64,000 bases of DNA from Myrica gale (Eukaryota > Streptophyta > Magnoliopsida > Fagales > Myricaceae). Where the stretch lies: NCBI GenBank assembly GCA_963930655.1, contig OZ005608.1, positions 15,376,001-15,440,000 of the forward strand. Reading direction: 5' to 3'. The notes under the pieces were generated by a model that saw only the letters and a list, made by a program, of their open reading frames with translations, made no database searches and was not told the DNA's origin. The position numbers were made by a program, and so were the translations under genes. Shown piece by piece: positions 1-11,839 of the stretch; the first letter of the stretch is position 1; each line of letters opens with the position of its first letter.

Positions 1-333
1 ACATTAACTTATTATGAAATTTTATTCAAGAATTTTCATTAAATAATTTCTTTTTCATTGTAGAAGTTTTTAGTACAAGTTTAAATTCTATTTTTCCCTA
101 AGAGCCGAAACTTGTTAGGTAAGTTTCTTTTATGGACTTATATTTTTCCATTTGCTTATTATATTCCATAATACATGAAATTAAATTGTGAAGAGAAATT
201 GAAATATCATGGTCTAAAATATCTAGGTAGAAAATCATGAAATTTATGTTAAGCATTTAAATATTTTTGTGTCTTTTAATAGGTAGCCTTGATCATCATT
301 ATGTAGCCTTAATTATCATTAGAGATATTATAT

Positions 334-751
334 GATAAGCTACTAGAGATATATGATAGCTTGAAAAAATTTAATTGATAAGTGGGTGTGCTTATCATAG
401 TGATAAGCTTGAGAGTTTTAAGATGATAGGTTGTTGTGGCTATCTTAGAGATAGGCTAGAATGATTATCTTGAGATAAGTTATTATGTTAATAAGTTTAT
501 AAGTTGTTGGTGATAAGTTAGAATATATATATATGTGTGTGATAAGCCATAGTAGCTATTTGATAAGTGGAATGAAAAGTAGATAAATGATATGCAAATG
601 GTGAGAAAATTCTAGACAATAGGTGTTATTCACGTGAAGGCTAAATGAGCAAATGAAGTTGCCTTTTCCCTTGGTGATCACGTGAAGAGCAAGAGGAGAT
701 ATGAGGTGAATTGAAAGTGAAAAAAAAGACAAGGCAAGAGAGCTTCACGTG
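334..751 (+). promoter_or_regulatory. GATAAG array plus three G-boxes in LTR copy A
   Basis: GATAAG occurs at 334, 377, 402, 474, 512, 541 and 562 on the plus strand and once reversed at 391, that is eight in about 235 bp. CACGTG follows at 631, 679 and 746, two of them within the palindrome TTCACGTGAA or close to it. GATAAG is the plant I-box core and CACGTG the G-box core; together they form a known light-responsive arrangement in rbcS promoters. Placement in the upstream (U3-like) part of the LTR suggests enhancer function, which is inference. Confidence 0.45.
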
Positions 752-832
752 AATGGCTTAGCTTGGAGACAAAGAGATAAGGTGAATTGAAGGTAAAAAG
801 ACAATGAATTATGTCTTTCACGTATTGCATCT

Positions 833-844
833 CCCCCCCCCCCC
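833..844. repeat. C12 homopolymer
   Basis: Twelve consecutive C residues inside LTR copy A, at the junction between the G-box segment and a CT-rich segment. Homopolymers of this length are prone to length error, so the exact count should be treated with care. Confidence 0.8.
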
Positions 845-3800
845 ACTTCCTCACATTTTCATTTGCTCATTTGCTTTGACCGAACACTTCTCATCTCAAG
901 CTTGCTTTCTCTCTTTTCCCTTGACCGAAGCTCACCCTCTTGGTTCAAGTTTGCTTCTTTTCTCTTGAAACCGAAACACCTCCCTTTGCTCAGCTTATTT
1001 CTTCTCTCTTGGTGGCTGGAAATCTCACTTCACTCAGCCATTTTCCCTTTGACAGAAACTCAGCTCACTCTCTTGGCCGAATCACTCCAAAGCTTCAAGT
1101 CTTGCTTTGATTTCTTCAAGCTACTTTCAGCTGCTGTTACTTCTCTTTTTCCTCACTTCAAAGCTTCCATTTCAGCACCTATTAGACACTATTCTCAGCC
1201 CTTGGAACCATTCTTGAAGGTGGAACCGAAAGCTTGAAGAGTAGAGAGGTTTTGGGTAAAAACCGAGAGCTCTAAGTTGGAGGTTGAGGTAGATGTTGTT
1301 TTGCGTGTAATGTTTTTGGCTCTTTTCCTTCAATGGTCCTGATTTTGTATATTTTTGTGCTAGGTTCCAGCTCTTGAGTTCAGCACAAGCGATGTAGGGT
1401 TGGATTCTTGGTTAGCAAAGGATTTTTCTTAGCCGAATCTTGCATGTTCTATTTCTCTTTTTTTGGCCATTGTCCTTGTTGAAATTTTTGTATGAAAATG
1501 GTATATTTGATAGGTTGGTTGTGATGTAGTTGTTGGAGGAAGGGATAAGTTAGAGATGGAGAAAGAAATAATGATTTGGTTGTGAGTTGCTTATGGAAAA
1601 TGCAATGAAGTTGGTAATGCATGCTAAGTTTCGGATGCACAATATGCTTAGCCGAATATTATCCTTTGCTAGATCTTGAAATTATGTTAGGATTTGTAGA
1701 TCTTAGGTTGTGAAACTGATATTGGAGGATGGGATCATGTTGAAGATGAAATTGATTCAATAAATGTTAGTAAGTGATGCATGGCCGAATAGTTTTGTGA
1801 AGGAACCCTAATGGCCGAATGAATGGTAGATGATAGTTAATTTGCATGTTATGTATAAATGGATTTAATGTCATGGTTGAATGAGTTAGAGGTTAAAACC
1901 TAGGTTTAGTGTTAAAAGAAATCTTGCATGTTAGTAAAGCATAAATGATGGAGCTTAAGGCCACAGGTTGGTATTAGTTAGGGTGATTAACAAAGCTTGG
2001 TGATATCAAGAATGAATTGAGGTTGCAATTAGGGTAATCATGTGTTGGCCGAAATATATTAGGTGCAAAAATATGGTTAAGTTTAAATGGTGATGAAATT
2101 TACTGGTGGTTAAGGTATATCGAGGGCCACAGTTTTTATTTCATGAGGTTTGAAAATATGTTAGCGTGTGAGTTGTGATAAGAGTAGAAAAATGTACTAA
2201 ATGCATGGGAAGTTTATAGTGCAAATCTCTGATTTTGGAGACTATTATGGTTGCTGCTCTAGGTCATGGAAAGTGTCATATGTGATTCCTAAGTGTTGCT
2301 TGCTGTTAAGAAGGTATGTTGATGGCATTGAATTAAACAGCAAGCTAATCATCTAATAGCTTGATTTCATTTGGTGAATATGGAGGTAATTGCACTCGGA
2401 TTAAGTGGGAATTGAATTCATGTTATTGTCTTTAAGTGAATCATACGGATTTTGCAAGAAAATGGAAGATATGAATCTGAAAATGTTCATTTGGTTCATG
2501 TCAGTAAGCCTAAGAATAAAAAAGGAGGTCAAACGGTCATGGGTCGATCACTTAAATAAGGATTCATGCCTATCGATTATATTTGGAAGAATTGTGGGCA
2601 CTAGTGTTCTTGTGAACTTGGAAAATTAGAGAAAAGACCAAAATAACTTAGGTTAAATCTTATATGTCTCGGCAGTGTCCATATAGCTCATCTATTGAGG
2701 TTAAATTGGTGGAAAATGATAGCTATTAGTCCATGTATAATACGATGAAAAGTGTGGAACAAAGAAATAGAAACTAGACGAAGATAAGTTGTTGTTTTGA
2801 CTTGGAATTTTTTTAGACGAAATGTTGTTGCCGATTTCATGGATAGGCTTTGGAATCAATGTTAGTGACAGGAAGAATTATTTGAACAAGTTGGATACGA
2901 GTTGGACGAAGTAGGTGAAAACAACAATCTAGTTGAAGTTATTTGATGTACATGTTTAATTGTTTTCAAATTGTTTTATTCAAGCCAAAGTTTAAAGAAA
3001 TCTTTTGCAAGTGAAATCATATTTTCAAGAGATGTATTTTTGGAAACCGGAACGGTTACGGGTACTTTTGTATGTCAAATTGAAAATTATTATCTAAGCA
3101 TTTATGTAACGAATATGATTCAATTGTAGGCGAAGAACCACCGAGTATCAGGAGGAGCAAGGTAAGTGGATCGTAAGTGGAAGTAAGTGGAGTTACAGTT
3201 TTTGAAAAACTGGAATGATACACAGCATATTATGATGATTAAGCATGATATGTATTTTATATCAACCATGGCATGTTGTTCAAAGAAGCATGATAAGAAG
3301 CACAAAATGTTGTTCATGACAAGTTGATTTTTAAGCATGATATTTCAAACAAGCATGACATCATATGCAAGCATGTCATGGCACGAGCATTGCATGATTT
3401 TCTAAAGAGATGTTATGCAATGACATATGAGAAGGTTTATGATAAGTAAAGTCAAGTTAAGGGCTCTGGTCGGTACTGTACCATCAAGATGGACTCCCAT
3501 ACCGAAGGACGAATGGGAGAAGGTTGGGTGAATCCTAAGAGGCTGTGCAACCACACTAAAGGACAATGAGAAGGTGTGGGCCTCTAAGGGTCGTGTCTAG
3601 CCATCAGGCCTGGGGCAACTACAGGCTAGCTCGACCAAAATGAAATGTCCCCAAGGGTAAGGGAGACGGTTCCGATGGGAACGCACAACCCTGACTTCAG
3701 GGGTTAAATGAAGTGCAGTTAGCCCACAAGTTATGAATGAATGATTTTCAAGGGCCATGAGCCAAATTCAAGAACATGAACAAGTTTTACTCTAAAAGAA

Positions 3801-3992
3801 AGAGCTTTACAAGTGCAATAGTATTTTTCAATAGCAAGTGCATGTGCATACACGTGCATCAAAATTCATGATCATGCATGAATTACATTATGTTGTATGC
3901 TTATGGTTTCAAGCTCATGATTATGAATTCAAGTACAAGTTCATAATTTCAAGTCATAAGCTCATGTTTTAAAGTTATGATTTTCCCTTACA

Positions 3993-4007
3993 GAGTCTCT
4001 TTGACTC
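3993..4007 (+). other. Conserved LTR hairpin, copy A
   Basis: Perfect 5-bp stem GAGTC/GACTC around a five-base loop (TCTTT), followed by a T-run and the conserved CATTCCAG block. Confidence 0.6.
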
Positions 4008-4329
4008 ACGTTTTTTTAAAATTTTGTCATTCCAGATACCTCGGGTGAAGGAAGTCAAGAGGACTACCTGACTTAGAAGAAAGATTTTTCTATGTTTTGT
4101 TGTTGTGACCTGATCGATGAGATCCGTCACTTTTTTATGTGTTAATCATGTAGTGTGTGATATATAAGATACTATACTTATTGAGGACCTTTACGATGTT
4201 ATGAGTTTGGCCCGTCTCTCTTTCGGTCCTATGTTTTTCCGCTGTAAGTTTGAGGATGTTCGCTGGAGCTTTCCTCAGGATTGCTCGCTGTTGTCACGGT
4301 CCCAACGGGACTGCGTTCGGGGCGTGATA

Positions 4330-5047
4330 TACTCTCTGCCTACATTCCCCGGGGTGCTTCTTGCCACATTTGTTGCATATTGGGAATTGGTTTCCTCCGG
4401 AAATCTGGATCCCACCAGGCCTCTGATTCTGGGCTCCACCAGGTCTCTGATTCTGGGCCTGGGATGAACCCGGCTTGCTCCTCTTCCAGGGTGCCTGCGA
4501 TGTTTGCAACTTAGGAGGAGCCTTCCTCTTTTGCTGGTCGTAGTATGCTGCTGTTCTCTGCAACCCTCTTTCCACTATCACCGCCCATTCTATGACTTCA
4601 GCCAAAGTCTTCAAGTTGTGGGCCATGACCCTATCATAGATTTGGGGATGGAGTCCCTCTTCAAACTTCCTGGCTTTCCTCTCCTCATCTGGTACTAAAT
4701 ATGGAGCAAACCTTACGAACTCCATGAATCGACCAGAATATTGATCCACGATCATCACTCCCTAAGTCAAAATGGCAAACTCTCTTGCTTTTGCCTCTCG
4801 AGTTGTTCTAGGAAATTAACGATCCAAAAACTCTTGTGAAACCTCTCCCATGTTATGGGCTGTTGCCCCAACTCTTGACTTAGTAAGAGCTTCATGGATA
4901 GCCACCACCTCTTGGCATCCCCCTGTAGCTTAAAGGTGGCGAAGCTCAAGCTCTGGGCGTCTATACACCCCATGACCTCCAGCAATTCTTTGATCTCTAG
5001 GAGCCAGTTCTCTACTAGAACGACATCTCCTTTGCCATTGTACACCG
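4330..5047 (-). pseudogene. gag remnant, Tekay/Del-like
   Basis: Minus-strand translation shows a Ty3/Gypsy gag core with the segment KLQGDAKRWW at about 4920-4950, then a part resembling ERKARKFEEGLHPQI, then a CCHC zinc knuckle of the form CNKCGKKHPGECR near 4340-4380. That HPGECR-type knuckle is typical of plant Del/Tekay gag proteins, which assemble the particle and bind element RNA. Decayed fossil; the LTR inserted at 4329/4330 removes everything downstream. Confidence 0.65.
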
Positions 5048-5367
5048 GCGGGTGTTGGCGGTTGAACTAGTCAAAAGTACATCCTTCAAGGCGATCTCGA
5101 GCCCTAGGCACATTTGCTCCTTGCTGCACCTGTTCAGCGACAAACTGAGCCATGTGCCTTAAAACATCATTGGTAGTGACACCCGGTTCTTCGGGCTCTC
5201 CTTCCGTGTTTCTATACCTGGGTTGTTTCATAGGTGGCATCCTGTACTATAACGTCATTACTCGGTAAGTATCCTAACAACTAGTTGAGGTGCACGAGAT
5301 TTCTAGCATACTCGAAATCCAAGAGACGAGTAGCAAGTCCTAAGTTCACTAAACTCTCCAAACTTCC

Positions 5368-5378
5368 CTCTGATACCA
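5368..5378 (-). other. Primer-binding site, initiator tRNA-Met type
   Basis: On the minus strand the sequence reads TGGTATCAGAG, the standard plant primer site complementary to the 3' end of initiator tRNA-Met. It lies six bases downstream of the LTR terminus at 5385, the expected geometry for an LTR retrotransposon, and defines both the LTR end and the element's orientation. Confidence 0.8.
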
Positions 5379-5822
5379 CTTAACTGTCACGCCCCGAACG
5401 CTAGCTTGACGAGGGTAAAGACAGCCGCGAGTATTCCCGACAAGGAATGCTCAAGCGTACTTACTAAATTCTTGCAGTGGAATATACCATAATGCCTAAA
5501 TTTTTTTTAAGAAGCTTTATATCGCTAGCTTTTAACGCACATACGAACATTAGAACATGCTCCTCAAACGATAACTTGATGTAATTATAACATGGTCTAA
5601 AAATTATCATTTGGTTAAAAACCTTAAACTTTACTAGGCCGAATAATCTATGACCACTACACCACGGAGGCTCATGTCGGCTCTTACAAAATTATCTAAA
5701 TATTTACTGAAATAACCAAAAGGAAAAGACATTTTTGCCAACCCTTCTCCTAGGGTTCAAGGTCCTCTTCTTAAGTTTCCTCCCATGAAATATTATCTGG
5801 AATAGTACAATTTAAAAACTGT

Positions 5823-5836
5823 GAGTCGAAAGACTC
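5823..5836 (-). other. Conserved LTR hairpin, copy B
   Basis: Perfect 5-bp stem GAGTC/GACTC around a four-base loop (GAAA on the plus strand). Same position relative to the LTR 3' end as in the other copies. Confidence 0.6.
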
Positions 5837-6927
5837 AGTAAGGTGTTATGGTTAAAACATGGACTTGAAATCATGGTTTGAAGACATGAACTTGAAATCG
5901 TGAGTTTGAAACCATGAACTTGTACTTAAACTCATAATCATGAACTTGAAATCATAAGCATGCACTTGAACTTGAAATAAGCATGAACTTGAAATCATAG
6001 GCATGCACTTGAACTTGAAATAAGCTTGAACTAGAACTTGAAATAACAAGCATGTAAACATAATCTAATTCATGCATGATCATGAATTTTGATGCACGTA
6101 TATGCCTCATGATTCCATATGCACATGCACTTGCTCTTGAAAACAACACTTGTACTTGTAAAGCTCTTGCTTTTGGAAAATCATTCCCATACTTAGCTTG
6201 TGGGCTACTTGCTCTCCATTTACCCCTGACATCAGGGTTGTGCGTTCTCGTTGGAACTGTCCCCTATTTCCCTTGGGGACCTTATATTTGGTCGAGCTAG
6301 CACACTTTCTCGCATTCGTCCTTCAGTGGCTAGACGCGACCCTTGGAGGTTCACACCTTCTTGCAAGCATCCTTCAGTGTGATTGCACATACCTCATGGG
6401 CTACCCATCCTTTTTCCAAGCATCCTTCGGTATGGGTGCCCTAGATGACATCCACCCTTCACGTAAACGTCCTTCAGTATGGATGCACCTTCTTGACTAG
6501 GTACTGTACAGACCGACTTTAGCTTATTAACTTAACTTGTCATAAAGTAGCATAAAATGGTACTCATGTCATAATAAATCGTGAGTATTCATACTGTGCA
6601 TCATTCCAGTTTTTCAAAAATGAAAGCTTATAATTTCAATCCTCTTACTTCCACTTACAATTTTCACTTACCTTCGTATGCTAGAGTGTCGAACGTCACT
6701 TTACCTACAATTGGATCATACTAAATGTCATTCAAAGATTTACTAAACGAATAGAGTAATCAATAAATTACTCACTCTCCAACATACAAATCGTACGTAT
6801 TCTTGACTTCTAGTTGGTCATCTTACAACACAAGGTATTTCCTTAAGTGAAAAACCTAGTAGGGTCTCTTATTAGGTCAAAAATGAAACTAGAAATATCG
6901 GAGAAATTTCTTGAAATTCGAAAGAAA

Positions 6928-7040
6928 CCGCTCGAGCAGAGCTCGAGCACTGGTCGGGCGAACCTCGGGCGAAACTCTGTGAATAAAATTTCCCAGTTTC
7001 GCTTGAGCGCCAGTCGGGCGTACCTCGGGCGAAACGTCTC
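6928..7040. repeat. CTCGAG/CGGGCG motif cluster in LTR copy B
   Basis: Contains GCTCGAGCAGAGCTCGAGC and two further degenerate units reading CGGGCGNACCTCGGGCG. It lies about 1.55 kb from the LTR 3' end, the same relative position as the palindrome arrays at 37681 and 48969. Confidence 0.5.
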
Positions 7041-7555
7041 TGTAAGAAAATCTTGAACGGGTTGGGGGAAGGGAAAAGGCAAAACTGTCCTTCCCCCCTT
7101 CTTTCCCTTATTCTCCGCCATTTCTCCCCTCTTTATCCTTTTCTGCCCCTCAAGAAAACTTATTTTCTTTTTCTGCCATTCCACAAAGCTAACTCTAATA
7201 TGTCTCATCATTTTGTTCCAAGGACTCACACATTTCCAAGGTTAAAGCCTCTAATTAAATACTTCCAAATATTGTAACTTATGGACATATTCCATTAATA
7301 AAACAATTCAAGCTAACAAATCTCAATTGCTCAATTTAACAATGGCAAAATAATATAACATTTAAATTCTAGCTTAAAATTCATAAAACGCTAGGGAAAA
7401 ATTCAACCTAGACATAACTTTAGATTAATAAAACCATACATACATTTCTCAATAATACATACTTAATTAAAGTAATACATACTAAGAGGTCATAAGCAAT
7501 AAATTCCTCTCTTTCCTCGTTTTAAAAAGGCATAAACAAAGGTCGGGGTCTCACA

Positions 7556-10230
7556 AAAAAGGCTTGCTGTCTTGGCCGAAAATACTTGTGGGGTCTCACA
7601 AAAAGGCTTCCTATGAAAAATGTATGAATATGGATCTGATTTTGGATAGGATTATAGAGTTGCTGTTGTGAGGTTGAAGTTGGCCAAATGATTTTGTTGA
7701 ACCCTGCATGATATGAATCTGTTGGTTATGAGGTGGTGACCTTATTAGATGAATGGGTGCTTCTGATACAAGGTGGATCATTGAGATGTAATGAAATGGT
7801 TAGTTAAAATCATGGGTATATAAGGTTGCATAGGATTGGTGTCATTGATGTGGCCGAATGGACAATGTTGCATGGAGATTGTTTAGGCATGAGATAAAGT
7901 GTGTGGACTTGTTAATGGTCAAAAGAATCGAGTTAGAAATCATGTTTAGGTTGTTGGAATAAGGAGTTCTTAGTGCCCTATTTTTAGGCACAATCACGCT
8001 CGATCAGCGTGCGACAAGTGCTCGAGCGGCCTTAAGGAAATTTGTAATACAGTGTCTAGCTACTTGACCAGCGCTCGACAAGTGCTCGAGCGTCCTTGGA
8101 AGTTTTCATACAGAGAGTTGGCGCTCGACCACCGCTCGAGCAAGGTTAGATGAAAATTGGACAGAGGCTTGGTGCTCGACAGGCGCTTGAGTGGGACCTG
8201 TTAAATATCAGATATTGAGTTTTTGAGTTCCTATTGAAGATGTGTGGGACCCTATCATTGAGGCTAGTTGACCAAACCTAGTTAAGAAGTTTATTAAGGA
8301 TAAGATAGTGGGAATTCGATGGTCATTAACCTAGGCATGGTATAATGTAAAGTATCGAACCAGAGAAATTAATCTAAATGAATTATAGGTTGCTGACTGT
8401 GCTTGTTTCATGAATAGGCTTTGAAATCAATGATATCAATGAGAAGAATCAGTGTACTTACTTGATATTAGGTGGATTACATGGTGGTCCCATTAGCAAC
8501 CATGTTGGAGTTGTTTGATGCACATGTTTGATTGCTTTTCTTCAATTATATTGATTCTGTCGTAGTAGGAAGGTATGTTGATGACATTGAATTAAACAGC
8601 GAGCCTAAGAGTGAAAAGGAGGCCAAGATGGTCACGGGTTGATCACGTGCATATGGATCTATGTCTATCGGTTATGATTGGAAGGATTGTGGGCATTGGT
8701 GTTCATGTAAACTTGAAAACTTGGAGATAAGAGTAATGTAACTTAGGTTAAATTCTATAGGTCTCAGCAGCAACTATATAGCATATTCTTTGAGGGTCTA
8801 AGTGATGGACTTGATGGTCATTAGTCCACGCAGAGTAAGATTTAAGACTGTGGACCAAGGAGAATAGAATTCGACATGATATAGGTTGCTTATTTGGTAT
8901 GGAATTGTTGATAAGGTTGAATCATTACGGATCCGATCTTGGATATTGAGGTTATGAAAGGCGATGATGTAAGGTCAAGTTGAAATACCCTAGAAGTTCA
9001 CTTAATTTGGAGTTGGTTGATGTGTATGATTGTTGTTTTTAAAATTTGGTTTTATGAAAGCTAAAAATATTTAAAAGAAATTTCAAGTATGATTTCACGT
9101 AAAGGAAATCTCATGTTTAAAGATATGGATTTTGAAACCGAGTACATATACAAATACTTTTCTTTGAATGATTATTCTTAAGCGTTAAGTAACAAAAGTA
9201 ACTCGCTTGTAAGGGAAGACCCATTCTAAGCTCGAGAGGATCGAGGTAAGTGAAAACTTACTGTTTAAGAAAACTGGAATGATACACAGCATCTTTTTAT
9301 GATCAAGCATAACATGTTATTTCTATCAAGCATAACAAGTTGTTTATAAGTAAGCATGACAAGATATTTCTCATCAAGCATGACATAACATTCGCATTTG
9401 CATGAAAGCATGAAAAGAAGTTTTTGTGCAAATGAAAGCATGAAAATTTTACGAGATATTTGTTATCAAGCATGACACGTCGTAAGCATTTGCATGTGAA
9501 AGAAAAAGAAATATTTGTGCAATCGGTACCATACCATCAAGAAGGACACCCATATCGAAGGACGAATGCGAGAAAGATGGGTGAGTCCTAGAGGTAAGTG
9601 CAACCACACCAAAGGACGAATGCGAGAAGGTGTGGACCTCCAAGGAAAAATGCGAGAAGGTGGGCTAGCTCGACTAGATGCAATGTCTCCAAGGAAAATA
9701 GGGGACAGTTCCGATGGGAACACACAACCCTGACTTCAGGGGTTAAATGGAGCGCAAGTAGCCCACAAGATAAGAATTTGATGTTTTCCAAGATCAAGAT
9801 CTTTACAAGTGTAATTACAAGTTTTCAAGAGCAAGTGCATGTGCATATGCACACATGAGCATACATGCACATCAAGAAGTCATGATCATGCATGAAGCAC
9901 TTTATGTTTACAAATGCATAATTTCAAGTTATGGTCCTAGTGCATGATTACAAGTTCATGATTTCAATTTACGTTTTCAAGCTATGATACTAGTGCATGA
10001 TTACAAGATTATGAATTCTAGTTCATGTTTACAAGTTTCAAGTTCATGCTTAAAAGTTCAAGTTCAAGTTTACAAGTTTCCAAGTTCGAGTTACAATTTT
10101 ACAAGTTTACAAGTTTCCAAGTTCAAGTTACAATCTTATGGCACAACTACGTTTCTTTTGAAATCTTGACTCAACTGATCATGCATGTCTCCTATCTCTT
10201 GAAAGTTCATCACTTGCAACTTGACTCTCA
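7556..10230 (+). repeat. Large LTR fragment, copy C, truncated at both ends
   Basis: Homologous to the interior of the solo LTR at 39753-44909: the start matches that LTR's segment containing GGCCGAAAATACTTGTG. It carries the four-unit CTCGAC/CTCGAG array (7986-8192), the GGACGAATGCGAGAA repeats (9560-9659) and the CCCTGA/TCAGGG hairpin (9728-9741). Its upstream part is lost where the minus-strand element B inserted, and its 3' end (expected hairpin and terminus) is lost near 10.2 kb. No coding content. Confidence 0.6.
7986..8192. repeat. Four-unit CTCGAC/CTCGAG palindrome array
   Basis: Four spaced units, each a GCTCGAC-type half followed within a few bases by a GCTCGAGC-type palindrome, at about 7989, 8070, 8121 and 8171. 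A matching four-unit array lies at 37681-37892. Confidence 0.6.
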
Positions 10231-10239
10231 ATAAAACTC

Positions 10240-11839
10240 ACATGCATCTCAGCCTAGAGGTGAATTTTCTGCCATAAGCTCCTATCTACAGCCATTTAAC
10301 CTAGCACCGAAGTTCTCCTCCTTCATTCACATCTCTAGAACACTTTGCATGTCTACCTTCAATTCCCAACTCATCAACACTCAAATCCAACATGTAGCAA
10401 AGAAAACATAGCATAGTAACCGAATCTTAGTCCAGCAATTTACCCATACCAAACTCACGGTTTTCCATAGGTTTCTTTGAACAAAATGACAGATCCCTTT
10501 TTTACCTTGGTTATCTTCTATAGCTGCTGAAGTCTCCTTAGTCACTCGACAGTCCCTCTTCCCTTTTTCTTCTTCTCTTCTTTCCTTCCCTCTTATCCTT
10601 CTTCTCGGCTTCCTTCCTCTTCTTCTTCTTCTTCTTTTTCTTCTTTTCCTTCTTCTCCTTATCGGTTTCCTTCCTCTTTTTCTTCTTTTTCTTCTTCTCC
10701 TTCTTCTTCTTCTTTTCCTTCTTCTCCTTCTCCGTTTCTTTCTCCTTTCTCTCTTTGTGCGACTTGGATGTGTGTGGTTGAGTGAGTGGTGTGAAATAGA
10801 AGAGTGAAGTGAATGAATATAGTCTAAATCATGTACAAGGGGGAAGAAAGAAAAAGCCTTGATTCCTATTGGCTACATCTTGCCTTTTGACTTTTCTCCT
10901 CTTTTGTTTTTCTTTCTTCTCTTTTTGCTTTTCACGTTATACTCTTCAACTCACTTGAATCTCTCTCTTTGTCCTTTATTACCAGCACACTCATACTTCT
11001 AAGAGTCAAAGTCTTAGCAATATTTTATTTCAAATGATCAAATTACAATATAGAAAATCACAAGTCACATAGTACTCAATTTTATAATTAAAATGCATAA
11101 AAGAGGTACTAAAAATTTTCCTTTAAATAATAAAATAAGTTAACCATACTTTTCCAAATATTCATCATATCAATATCTCACACATAATAAATAATTATGA
11201 AGAAGGCTTAAACTACATAGTGAAAATCGGGGTCTATCCAAACCCAAAGGTTAGCCAAAATAAAAGATATCAATCACATAAAACAATACAAGGGTCAGAA
11301 AATAAGACCAATTCTATTTAATATAGAACATACCTGTTTTTAGGCAAAACTCAGTTTTTTGAACAAAACTTCAAAAATTCATAACTAATTCATCTTAGTT
11401 CCAAATGATACGAAATTTTATCTGGAGACCCCTAATCCTAATAATAGCTAATTTCAAACCTCAAAATTTCACATCAATCCAAGATATTTTTCAATATAAG
11501 AAAAATCTTTAAACACACTGTTATCAAGAATTAAGCTAACATAGACTAGTTTCAACCTAGTTAAGCAAATATTTTAATTCCCTCGTAAATCCTTGCACAA
11601 ATCAATTCCATATGCTTCTAATACCTCTTAAGGACCTAAAAACTATGACATGCAGTGTTATGTCTACATTATCCTTCACATGTCCTTACTGTCAGTTGCA
11701 CACAGAACCAAGCAACTCTTTAAAATATTGAGGCCTCATTTGGTCAGAAGAAAACTAGGCCATAAAAATATGTCTAATTTGTGATAAGAATACGATTAAG
11801 AACTGTTCAACGCTACTAGTCTAAGGTCGGGGTCTCACA
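10240..11839 (-). repeat. Probable large-LTR fragment, copy D, minus orientation
   Basis: The right edge ends GGTCGGGGTCTCACA at 11839, the same terminus as the LTR ending at 7555, so on the minus strand this is an LTR start. It abuts Athila LTR sequence, implying insertion into that LTR. The left part, including a polypyrimidine tract, does not match other copies clearly, so the left boundary is approximate. No genes seen. Confidence 0.45.
10556..10745. repeat. (CTT)n-rich polypyrimidine tract
   Basis: About 190 bp of CTT and TTC triplets with scattered interruptions and two similar sub-blocks each ending in GGTTTCC or CGTTTC. Low-complexity; equivalent GAA-rich tracts sit in other LTR copies (17460-17520, 56600-56710). 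Confidence 0.7.

Larger units (their letters stand above)
1..4329 (+). repeat. Large LTR of Tekay/Del-like Ty3/Gypsy family, copy A (5' end outside window)
   Basis: Long terminal repeat, plus orientation, entering from the left edge about 100 bp inside its start (judged against the copy that starts at 44909 on the other strand). It ends near 4329 in GCGTTCGGGGCGTGATA, the family terminus seen at 39303 and, reversed, at 5385, 39753, 47556 and 56874. Parts in order: a GATAAG-rich segment (334-567), G-boxes (631-751), a C-run, a block of GGACGAATG-type repeats (3480-3740), a CCCTGA/TCAGGG hairpin (3689-3702), a GAGTC/GACTC hairpin (3993-4007), and the conserved 3' end. Its 3' end lies inside the gag region of a minus-strand element of the same family, so it inserted there. 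No coding potential was recognised. Solo or full-length status cannot be told because the other end is outside the window. Confidence 0.75.
4330..7555 (-). mobile_element. Tekay/Del-like Ty3/Gypsy remnant: gag, primer site and 5' LTR, minus strand
   Basis: Reading on the minus strand, the element begins with its 5' LTR (7555 down to 5385), then a primer site complementary to initiator tRNA-Met, then a gag region. It is cut off in gag by the insertion of LTR copy A; protease, RT, integrase and the 3' LTR are not in the window. It is a broken fossil with several defects besides the truncation. The zinc-knuckle type and long LTR point to the Tekay/Del chromovirus lineage. It sits inside a plus-strand LTR of its own family (7556 onward), so it is a self-nested insertion. 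Confidence 0.7.
5385..7555 (-). repeat. 5' LTR of the minus-strand Tekay-like element (copy B), about 2.17 kb
   Basis: On the minus strand it starts TGTGAGACCCCGACC and ends GCGTTCGGGGCGTGACA, followed directly by the primer site. It contains the conserved block with CCCTGA/TCAGGG (6234-6247), the GAGTC/GACTC hairpin (5823-5836) and a cluster of CTCGAG and CGGGCG motifs (about 6928-7040). It is shorter than the solo LTR at 39753-44909. No ORF of interest. Confidence 0.75.

Noticed and set aside
863-1237. 124-codon plus-strand frame near the left edge
   Set aside because: CT-rich leader part of LTR copy A; the homologous segments of copies F, K and L do not keep the frame.
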